Below are positions 1-5,332 of a stretch of 6,652 bases of DNA, piece after piece. The position numbers were made by a program, and so were the translations under genes. Location: positions 1-6,652 of the forward strand of contig WJKV01000070.1 in the NCBI GenBank assembly GCA_014728875.1, read 5' to 3'. A model generated the notes under the pieces. The model worked only from the letters and a program-made list of their open reading frames with translations. It did no database searches and was not told the origin of the DNA. Position 1 is the first letter of the stretch, and each line of letters begins with the position of its first letter. The DNA is from Candidatus Woesearchaeota archaeon. GTDB lineage: Archaea; Nanobdellota; Nanobdellia; Woesearchaeales; WJKV01.

Positions 1-1092
1 CTGCTGTCTGATGAAAGACTCATCTATAATGTGATCAAGGAAGAGACGATTGAATTGAAGGGAAAATATGGAGACGAGAGAAAGACAGAGATAAGCGAAA
101 TAGAAGAGGAAGAAGAGATAGAGGACGAATCGCTTATAGAAGAGGAAAAGATGATTGTCACGATCACGCACAAGGGCTACGTCAAGAGGCTGCCTTTGAC
201 AACCTACAAGCAGCAGAAAAGAGGAGGAAAAGGAGTAAGGGGCGCAGGAATGCGGGACGAGGATTTTATAGAAGACATCTTTGTGGCGTCAACACATTCT
301 TATCTATTATGCTTCACAAATACAGGAATAGTGCATTGGCTTAAGGTCTATAAGCTACCAGAGGGCAGCAGGCAGGCGCGGGGAAAAGCCATAGTCAACC
401 TGCTTCCATTGAAGAAGGATGAATACATAACAACAATAATACCTGTGCGCGATTTCCTGCACGACATGAATCTTGTTGCAGTTACAAAGAACGGAATAAT
501 AAAGAAAACCAGTCTTGGTGCGTACAGCAGGCCGAGGAAAGGCGGGATCATCGCAATCACCCTCGATCCTGAAGACAGATTAATCCAGGTCAAGCTCACG
601 ACAGGAGAAGATGAGATAATGATCGGCACTGCGAACGGCATGGCTGCGCGTTTCAGCGAGAAGAACGTGCGTTCCATCGGAAGAAGCGGAAAAGGCGTAA
701 GAGGCATAAAACTGGCCAAAGATGATCGGGTCATAGGCATGATAGTTGTCAAGCCTTCTGACGACATCCTGACAGTCACAGAGAACGGCTACGGAAAAAG
801 AACAGCTGTCGAGCAGTACAGGAAGATATTCAGGGGCGGGAAAGGCGTCACAAACATAAAGACTTCTGAAAGGAACGGAAAGGTCGTCACAATCCTTGGC
901 GTGACAGACAAGGACGACATAATGTTTATAAGTAAGCACGGTATTGTAATAAGAACAGATGCCGGAGGCATAAGCAGGATAGGCAGGGCAACCCAGGGTT
1001 TCAGGCTTATGAGATTGAAGCCCGGCGACAAGGTTGTTGCTGCTGCGAAATTTGTAAGCGAAGAAGTTGAAAATAATAACGGAGGCGATTAG
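1..1092 (+). CDS. gyrA: DNA gyrase subunit A, C-terminal part (5' end outside window)
   Basis: GyrA of the type II topoisomerase that introduces negative supercoils with GyrB. The frame is open from base 1, so this is a 3' fragment of 363 codons; the catalytic Tyr and the breakage-reunion core lie upstream. The first ~35 residues match the end of the GyrA coiled coil (DERLIYNVIKEE, then GDERKTEI). A very acidic linker follows (Glu/Asp-rich, about 97-150). The canonical GyrA box QKRGGKG at 214-234 marks blade 1 of the C-terminal DNA-wrapping beta-pinwheel and argues for gyrase over topoisomerase IV. Five more blade motifs follow at regular spacing: RQARGKAI, RPRKGGI, RSGKGVRG, RGGKGVT and RATQGFR, making a full six-blade domain. 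The protein ends shortly after blade 6, without a long acidic tail. The sequence resembles Gram-positive-type GyrA (for example THKGYVKRLPL and ENGYGKRT). The GTG at base 31 is internal to the gene, not a start. Confidence 0.97.
   Translation: MLSDERLIYNVIKEETIELKGKYGDERKTEISEIEEEEEIEDESLIEEEKMIVTITHKGYVKRLPLTTYKQQKRGGKGVRGAGMRDEDFIEDIFVASTHSYLLCFTNTGIVHWLKVYKLPEGSRQARGKAIVNLLPLKKDEYITTIIPVRDFLHDMNLVAVTKNGIIKKTSLGAYSRPRKGGIIAITLDPEDRLIQVKLTTGEDEIMIGTANGMAARFSEKNVRSIGRSGKGVRGIKLAKDDRVIGMIVVKPSDDILTVTENGYGKRTAVEQYRKIFRGGKGVTNIKTSERNGKVVTILGVTDKDDIMFISKHGIVIRTDAGGISRIGRATQGFRLMRLKPGDKVVAAAKFVSEEVENNNGGD
1081..1085 (+). promoter_or_regulatory. Shine-Dalgarno GGAGG for the basic-tail gene, inside the end of gyrA
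   Basis: A perfect GGAGG lies 8 bases before the ATG at 1094 and within the last codons of gyrA. It selects 1094 as the start of the next gene over the in-frame ATG at 1067, which has no comparable site and would overlap gyrA by 26 bases. Its position suggests translational coupling to gyrA. Confidence 0.8.
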
Positions 1093-1093
1093 G

Positions 1094-1633
1094 ATGGGCA
1101 TATTCACTTGGTTGAAGAAAAGTCCAAGGAAGAAAAAAAGGAAAGTCGATTTCATCAGGCAGCTGCCGAATGACGAGATAGCTTCTGATTCAGTTGACCC
1201 TTTTGAAGAAGGCATAGAACGCGGCTATAATTGGGACGAGGACAAGACTTTTGTCATACCTGTCATGAAAGGCGATACTTACGAGACTGTGAATGAGAAA
1301 GAGATCAAGCCTAGGAAAAGAAAGGCCGCAAAGAAGAAAACAAAAAAGGCAAGAAGAAAACCAGCCAGGAAGCCGGTAAAGAGAAAGAAGCCAAGAAGGA
1401 CTCCTGTCGGCATGAGAAGAAGAGTAAAAAAGAAAGTCATGGTCAAAAAAAGGAAACCTGCGAAAAAGAAAAAAACAAAGGAAAGAACAGCAAGGAAAAC
1501 AGCAAAGAAGAAGACAATTAAGAAAAAGACAAACAAAAGGATCAAGAAAAGATCAAAGACAACAAAAAGAAGGGCAAGTACAAGAAGCAGAAAAACAAAA
1601 ACTATAAAGAAAAAAGCAAGAATAAAAAGATAA
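1094..1633 (+). CDS. Small protein with histone-H1-like Lys/Arg-rich tail
   Basis: A 179-residue protein of unknown function in two parts. Residues 1-71 contain a short amphipathic/basic start (MGIFTWLKK, then a KKKRK patch) followed by an acidic segment with FIRQLPNDE and YNWDEDKTFVIPV; I recognise no family. Residues 72-179 are low complexity: by my count 64 of 108 residues are Lys or Arg, one is acidic (E130), and the rest are mostly Ala, Thr, Pro and Ser, in patterns such as KKPAKKKK. This composition resembles histone H1 tails and bacterial HU/Hc1-type tails, so nucleic-acid binding is a reasonable inference. The start at 1094 is chosen from the GGAGG at 1081-1085; the in-frame ATG at 1067 would add nine residues. 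It begins one base after the gyrA stop and is probably co-transcribed, which hints at, but does not prove, a role in DNA compaction or topology. A ribosome-associated or RNA-binding role is the main alternative. Tail sequences of this kind align with many unrelated proteins, so homology calls based on the tail are unsafe. Confidence 0.82.
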   Translation: MGIFTWLKKSPRKKKRKVDFIRQLPNDEIASDSVDPFEEGIERGYNWDEDKTFVIPVMKGDTYETVNEKEIKPRKRKAAKKKTKKARRKPARKPVKRKKPRRTPVGMRRRVKKKVMVKKRKPAKKKKTKERTARKTAKKKTIKKKTNKRIKKRSKTTKRRASTRSRKTKTIKKKARIKR

Positions 1634-1644
1634 GAACATTAAAT

Positions 1645-2325
1645 ATGGCCAAAAAGAGGTATACAAAACACATACTGTTTGCTGGAATCCTTTATTTTTT
1701 AATCATCATACTTCTTGATTTCCTGCTGGGAGTAAGAGCGTATTATTATGAGAGCATCGCGTTCATCCTGCTGCTGATAGGATTCTATTCTTTCTATGAA
1801 AAGTTAAGATTAAACACGCCTTTGTTCATCCTGCTGATTATCGCGTCAGGCGTCCACAGCCTTGGCGTTTTCGGCTGGTATAATGTATCTCCGATAGGCA
1901 TTCCCTGGGACTATGTCACGCATTTCTTTCCTTTTATTATAGTGTCAATATTCTTTTTTCATTTCCTGAGCCAATACATGAGCGAGAAATTCTCTTTCAA
2001 GACTTTGATACTGATAATCTTGGTTTTTCTCGCCACACTCGGGGTTGGTTCTGTAGTCGAGAATGTAGAATATGTAGGCTATCTGATACTCGGTCCGGGG
2101 GAAGGTGGGCTGAAGTTTGGCACAGGAGACGTCTCTAATGTCAAGGACGTCGAAAGAAGCATAGAGATCACTGTCGGAGGCTGGTACAATACCATGAATG
2201 ACCTGATCAACAATCTGCTCGGCGCTGCAATAGGCACTGTGCTGATGGCTGTCCACAAGTACTGCCTTCCAAAGAAAAAGAAACAGGAAAGGATCACAAA
2301 ACGCAGAGTAAGAAAGATAAAATGA
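1645..2325 (+). CDS. Six-helix membrane protein, YjdF/DUF2238-like
   Basis: A 226-residue polytopic membrane protein with hydrophobic segments at about 10-30, 36-51, 59-78, 91-109, 119-138 and 185-204. The conserved-looking polar positions resemble the YjdF/DUF2238 family, whose function is not established. WDYVTH (88-93) corresponds to the family's YDxxxH-type motif. ENVEYVG (139-145) falls where the family has its EWW-type glutamate motif. WYNTMNDLINNLLGA (180-194) matches the family's WDTQxDMxxxLxGA motif. A hydrophilic loop (150-183, GPGEGGLKFGTGD onward) lies between helices 5 and 6. The C-terminal 18 residues are basic (PKKKKQERITKRRVRKIK), consistent with a cytoplasmic end. It starts 11 bases after the preceding gene; no Shine-Dalgarno is visible, so translation may depend on readthrough coupling or on a short-leader transcript from a weak AT-rich element near 1602-1609. 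The membrane call is secure; the family assignment is from motif memory only. Confidence 0.85.
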   Translation: MAKKRYTKHILFAGILYFLIIILLDFLLGVRAYYYESIAFILLLIGFYSFYEKLRLNTPLFILLIIASGVHSLGVFGWYNVSPIGIPWDYVTHFFPFIIVSIFFFHFLSQYMSEKFSFKTLILIILVFLATLGVGSVVENVEYVGYLILGPGEGGLKFGTGDVSNVKDVERSIEITVGGWYNTMNDLINNLLGAAIGTVLMAVHKYCLPKKKKQERITKRRVRKIK

Positions 2326-2330
2326 TCATT
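2321..2330. other. Back-to-back stop codons of convergent genes forming a 10-bp palindrome
   Basis: The TGA stop of the membrane-protein gene (2323-2325) and the TGA stop of the minus-strand activator gene (2326-2328 on the plus strand) abut with no spacer. Together with flanking bases they form the perfect palindrome AATGATCATT. No stem-loop terminator is visible here, so transcripts from the two strands probably overlap at their 3' ends. Confidence 0.9.
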
Positions 2331-3264
2331 CGTATTTGCCGCACTTGCTTCCCAAGTATGCGACATGCTTGTCTTCTTCTGACAATTTAACTATCTCGCA
2401 CCTGTTCGGGCAGTCCTTGCATTCAAACGAATCCACTTTGAATTCCTTGCCAGCAATGTCAAGGCCCCTGAACTTTGTTTCTTGTATCCTGTTATTTTTT
2501 GCGATCAATGCCGCACCTATCGCGCCCATCACATTATAATGCTGGGGCACTATTATGTTCATTTTAAGTATGTCTTCAAATGCCTTTTTGATGCCTTTGT
2601 TTGCAGCAACACCGCCCTGCAGAACCACGGGCTCTTGTATTTTCTTTCCTTTTGCGACATTGTTCAGGTAATTCCTGACCAAAGCCCTGCACAGGCCGTT
2701 TATTATGTCCTCTCGTTTATGCCCCATGATCTGTTTGTTTATTATGTCGCTCTCTGCAAAGATGCCGCATCTTCCCCTTATTGTCACATCTTTCTGGCTC
2801 CTCAAAGCCTCGTCGCCGAATTTTTCTGTCTCCAGGCCGAGACGTACGGCCTGCTGGTCAAGAAAACTTCCTGTTCCTGCTGCGCATACAGTGTTCATCG
2901 CAAAATCGACTACAGACCCGTCTTTCACCAGTATTATCTTGCTGTCCTGCCCTCCGATCTCCAGGATGGTTCTGACATCCGGAACAAAATGTACAGTTCC
3001 TGTTGCATGTGAAGTTATCTCGTTCTTTATCACATCTGCGCCGACTATGTTTGCGACAAGAAATCTCGCACTGCCTGTACAGCAGACTCCGCTGATGGAC
3101 AGATTGGGAAGCTGTTTTTTGATCTTCTTGAACTCTTCCTGTAGCGTTTCTATCGGCCGCCCCTGCACTCTTGCATACGAAGCATAAACTACGCCTTTGT
3201 CATCTACAACTGCAATATTGCAGCTTACACTTCCTAAATCCACTCCAAGGTATGCTCTGTTCAT
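2326..3264 (-). CDS. ASKHA-fold ATPase, 2-hydroxyacyl-CoA dehydratase activator (archerase) family
   Basis: A 312-residue homologue of HgdC/BcrA/BadF-type activators (COG1924, YjiL-like): homodimeric [4Fe-4S] ATPases that inject a low-potential electron into a partner iron-sulfur enzyme. Visible motifs are phosphate-1 GVDLGSVSCNIAV (7-19), TGSAR (63-67), phosphate-2 EIGGQDSK (102-109), NTVCAAGTGSFLDQQ (124-138), GRCGIFAESD (164-173) and the adenosine-site QGGVAANKG (216-224). C127 and C166 coincide with the cluster-ligating cysteines of the Acidaminococcus fermentans activator, so the redox cluster is probably intact. The ~45-residue C-terminal extension, beyond the usual ~260-residue length, has CxxCxxxC (282, 285, 289) and a final C308, a possible second metal site of the type I recall from larger fused activase-related proteins. 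The start ATG (3264-3262) overlaps the upstream stop as ATGA, with no Shine-Dalgarno, implying translational coupling. It is the last gene of the operon. The substrate of the system is unknown. Confidence 0.95.
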   Translation of the reverse strand: MNRAYLGVDLGSVSCNIAVVDDKGVVYASYARVQGRPIETLQEEFKKIKKQLPNLSISGVCCTGSARFLVANIVGADVIKNEITSHATGTVHFVPDVRTILEIGGQDSKIILVKDGSVVDFAMNTVCAAGTGSFLDQQAVRLGLETEKFGDEALRSQKDVTIRGRCGIFAESDIINKQIMGHKREDIINGLCRALVRNYLNNVAKGKKIQEPVVLQGGVAANKGIKKAFEDILKMNIIVPQHYNVMGAIGAALIAKNNRIQETKFRGLDIAGKEFKVDSFECKDCPNRCEIVKLSEEDKHVAYLGSKCGKYE

Positions 3265-4331
3265 TTTTTCAACAGGTCAACGAATGCCTCTATTCTTGTA
3301 TCCTGATGAGCGACTGTTTCATGCTCTCCTGAAACCAAGCTCAGCAAAGGAACATCGAAATCCTTTGCAATCTTCTTGAATATGACCGAATTAACAATCT
3401 CTGGCATGCAGGTGAAATTGTAAAGATGTATGATGCCCTTGACTTTATTTTTTTTCAAAGCGCGTACTGTATCTCCAACAGCTTCTAGAGTGCCGAAAGC
3501 CATTGTGCTGTTGATGTATCTAGAAGCAAATTTCCGTCTGTATTTAAAGCTTTTTTTGCCCCACGGCCCTATCTTTCCTCCTTTCCTGTAATAGTGGCTC
3601 AAGTAAAAGCTTCTGTAGGGCATTATTCCGACATTCCCCAGTTTCTCAAAGATGTGCTGGTTTGCCTCGTGCTCTAAAATGCGAAACAAATCTCCGACCA
3701 CTAATATTGGGATTGGTTTTCTTGTTCTATCTGATTTTATCTGTCTGGCAAGCTTTTTTATTTTTCTTTTCGCTTTTATCAGATTAGGAATGCTCTGTGC
3801 CTTGTCGATCAAATCCAGCCCTGTCTTCATCAGTTCATTGCATTTTTCCTTGTCAATTGCATATGGCCTTAACTGGTTCACAAAATCTTCAAGCCATTCA
3901 ATGTAATGCAGTTTGATTATTCCGAACAATTGCACAAGCTTGAACTTGAACATTGTCAGCCCCGGAGAAACTTTTCTGAAATCCTCCAGCAGTTCTTTCT
4001 GTTCTTTTCCGCCCCACGCAATCGTATCGAATTTGTATCCTAATCTTCCCAGTATTGTTTTCGGTCCTGTCATATACTGCGGGATCCTGCACGCCTCTTC
4101 TGCACTGCTTTCCATGTAAAAGATCGTGTCTGCACCTGCTTCCAGCAGGTCACGGTATTCTCCCAGGATGTATTTGAACGGCTCGCACGCGCTCTCAGGA
4201 CTGTGCTTCACACCGAATTCCAAGGTCTTTCTTGTTATCTTCGGCGGATCAACAGTCTCTAATCCTAATTTCTTGACCATTCCCTTGAACGCGATCCAGC
4301 TGTTTCCCAGATGATAAAACGATACTTTCAT
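3261..4331 (-). CDS. COG3581-like activase-associated protein, probable iron-sulfur subunit
   Basis: A 356-residue protein of the COG3581-type group that accompanies dehydratase activators; remote kin of the HgdB/double-cubane protein fold. The N-terminus (YHLGNSWIAFKGMVKKLGL, then VDPPKITRKTLEFG) opens the family's first nucleotide-like fold. Likely cluster-associated cysteines sit in the motifs ESACEPFKY (C49), EEACRIPQY (C81) and FTCMPEIVNS (C308). The middle (about 145-215) is a Lys-rich helical region, and the second fold begins at IPILVVGD. The C-terminus SGEHETVAHQDTRIEAFVDLL is the family signature and closely matches the end of the preceding operon gene. The expected role is electron acceptor or catalytic partner of the downstream ATPase; this is inferred from family and operon, with no known substrate. 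It overlaps both neighbours by four bases (ATGA at 4328-4331 and 3261-3264). A GAAGGG about 10 bases before the start may serve as ribosome binding site. Confidence 0.88.
   Translation of the reverse strand: MKVSFYHLGNSWIAFKGMVKKLGLETVDPPKITRKTLEFGVKHSPESACEPFKYILGEYRDLLEAGADTIFYMESSAEEACRIPQYMTGPKTILGRLGYKFDTIAWGGKEQKELLEDFRKVSPGLTMFKFKLVQLFGIIKLHYIEWLEDFVNQLRPYAIDKEKCNELMKTGLDLIDKAQSIPNLIKAKRKIKKLARQIKSDRTRKPIPILVVGDLFRILEHEANQHIFEKLGNVGIMPYRSFYLSHYYRKGGKIGPWGKKSFKYRRKFASRYINSTMAFGTLEAVGDTVRALKKNKVKGIIHLYNFTCMPEIVNSVIFKKIAKDFDVPLLSLVSGEHETVAHQDTRIEAFVDLLKK
3277..3293 (-). repeat. Copy 1 of a 17-bp near-identical coding repeat (RIEAFVD end motif)
   Basis: It encodes the end-of-protein motif (R)IEAFVD and matches 4353-4369 at 15 of 17 bases. 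Both copies lie just before an ATGA gene junction preceded by an A-rich run. It reflects paralogy of the two protein C-termini more than a mobile repeat. Confidence 0.7.
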
Positions 4332-5236
4332 TTTTTCTTACCCTTCACAACATCAATAAATGCCTCTATCCTTGTCTTTATCCTTGTCTCGTTCTGCGAC
4401 TCGTCGACATTCAATACAAGAACCGGCTTTTCATTGTATTCATTGATGACCTGCTCCTGGAACAAGAAGCAGGGCCCGCAGCTGAACGGCATGATGTAGA
4501 TTATGCCGTCTATGTCTTCCCATTCTATAGCATCAAAGAATCTGTCTATCATGTCCTGTTCAATCGCCCACCTTACATTGAATCCTGCTGTTTTTCTGTC
4601 CAATCCTGAACGCCTCTGGGGATGGTTCATGTTTTTCAGGATCGCGTTTTCTTTTTTCAGCAATCCCGGGAGGTTCATCAGACAGAACTTGTCTTTTGTT
4701 ATATAGTCTGCACCTACGAGCGCTATCTTATATTCTGCCTTTTTCCATCTCTCTGTTGCGCTGCTTGAAATATCTTCTCTTTCTTCTTGATTCTCTGCTT
4801 CCCAGGCTGCTCTTATTGCAGACTGTAGTTCTTTCTCATTTTTCTTTCCTAACTTCTTTGCTATCTCGAACAGACCTTGCCTCATCTCTGGCCTGTCTGA
4901 TCCCAGCTTTCCTGTCAAAAGTTTCAGGTCAGGAAACATGTTCTTTATCAGATAAGGCAAAGCCATGTGATAAGAACACAGATATTGATTTCTATATCCG
5001 CTCATGCTCGGAATGAAGATGTGATCGACTTTGTCTTTCAGCTCCAGGACATGGCCGACATAGATTTTTATTGCAAAACAGATGTCAGTATCGCTGTGTT
5101 TCACGCCGTTGTCAACAATCTGTTTTGTAGTCTCTGATGAAAGGACAACATCAAAACCAAGTTCTTCAAAGAAGGTCTTCCATAATTGGCAATAATACTG
5201 ACCATAGCCTGCCCTTGGAATGCCTATTTTGACCAT
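4328..5236 (-). CDS. DUF2229/COG3580-like activase-associated protein, probable iron-sulfur subunit
   Basis: A 302-residue protein matching the DUF2229 (CoA-enzyme activase, uncharacterised) pattern from its first residues: KIGIPRAGYGQYYCQLW, then FFEELGFDVVLS. Further family positions are TDICFAIKIYVGH (C53), NQYLCSYHMALPYLI (C87), MPFSCGPCFLF (C253 and C256) and the closing DESQNETRIKTRIEAFIDVV. These cysteines are candidates for binding a [4Fe-4S] or larger cluster, as in 2-hydroxyacyl-CoA dehydratases and double-cubane cluster proteins; the exact ligands cannot be assigned from sequence alone. In many bacteria such a domain is fused with the activator in one very large protein, whereas here it is a separate first gene of the operon. 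The ATG at 5236-5234 is supported by homology starting at residue 2. A GGGG 6 bases before it resembles a weak Shine-Dalgarno, although the TATA-like box at 5259-5266 would predict a transcript start near the ATG itself. Confidence 0.9.
   Translation of the reverse strand: MVKIGIPRAGYGQYYCQLWKTFFEELGFDVVLSSETTKQIVDNGVKHSDTDICFAIKIYVGHVLELKDKVDHIFIPSMSGYRNQYLCSYHMALPYLIKNMFPDLKLLTGKLGSDRPEMRQGLFEIAKKLGKKNEKELQSAIRAAWEAENQEEREDISSSATERWKKAEYKIALVGADYITKDKFCLMNLPGLLKKENAILKNMNHPQRRSGLDRKTAGFNVRWAIEQDMIDRFFDAIEWEDIDGIIYIMPFSCGPCFLFQEQVINEYNEKPVLVLNVDESQNETRIKTRIEAFIDVVKGKKK
4353..4369 (-). repeat. Copy 2 of the 17-bp near-identical coding repeat (RIEAFID end motif)
   Basis: It encodes (R)IEAFID at the end of the DUF2229-like protein and differs from the copy at 3277-3293 at only two positions. 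The surrounding TR-IEAF signature is shared at protein level by both operon partners. Confidence 0.7.
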
Positions 5237-5258
5237 AAAAAGCCCCTATTTTGTTGCA

Positions 5259-5273
5259 TTTATAAAATTTGCC
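5259..5273 (-). promoter_or_regulatory. Putative archaeal promoter (BRE plus TATA box) of the activase operon
   Basis: Read on the minus strand, GGCAAA is followed by TTTTATAA, with the symmetric core TTTATAAA at 5259-5266, resembling an archaeal BRE/TATA pair. Its centre is about 26 bases upstream of the ATG at 5236, so transcription would begin at or next to the start codon, giving a leaderless or nearly leaderless mRNA. An alternative TATA on this strand (TATATTAA within 5302-5309) would instead give a leader of roughly 40 bases containing the GGGG at 5243-5246. The sequence does not decide between them. Confidence 0.5.
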
Positions 5274-5301
5274 ATTAACTATTATTGAAAAGTAACAAAA
5301 C

Positions 5302-5309
5302 TTAATATA
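5302..5309 (+). promoter_or_regulatory. Putative TATA box of the nucleotidyltransferase gene
   Basis: TTAATATA, preceded by the A-rich CAAAAC, is centred about 27 bases before the ATG at 5333. With usual archaeal TATA-to-start spacing, the transcript would begin almost exactly at the start codon. No Shine-Dalgarno lies between this box and the ATG, which fits leaderless translation. Confidence 0.5.
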
Positions 5310-5332
5310 GTTCATTTAAAACTGGTATCTGC

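Noticed and set aside
1067..1093. Upstream ATG start for the basic-tail gene
   Set aside because: It would overlap gyrA by 26 bases and has no ribosome binding site, whereas GGAGG sits 8 bases before the ATG at 1094.
580..1215. Long minus-strand open frame (211 codons) opposite gyrA
   Set aside because: It lies antisense to an unambiguous GyrA pinwheel, has no recognisable protein pattern, and extends across a gene junction; it is a by-product of gyrA codon use.
1602..1609. CTATAAAG as a TATA box for the membrane-protein gene
   Set aside because: It falls in a Lys-codon-rich A/G tract where such a match is expected by chance, and the gene is only 11 bases behind its neighbour, so operon transcription is simpler.
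2323..2328. TGATCA palindrome as an operator or restriction-type signal
   Set aside because: It is fully explained by two abutting TGA stop codons on opposite strands.
2482..3012. Plus-strand open frame (176 codons) opposite the activator gene
   Set aside because: The minus strand encodes a full activator with all family motifs; the plus-strand translation shows Cys/Tyr/Phe-rich shadow composition and no family signature.
5243..5246. GGGG as the ribosome binding site of the DUF2229-like gene
   Set aside because: Not called as a feature, because if the TATA-like box at 5259-5266 is used the transcript would start after it; kept only as an alternative in the gene entry.
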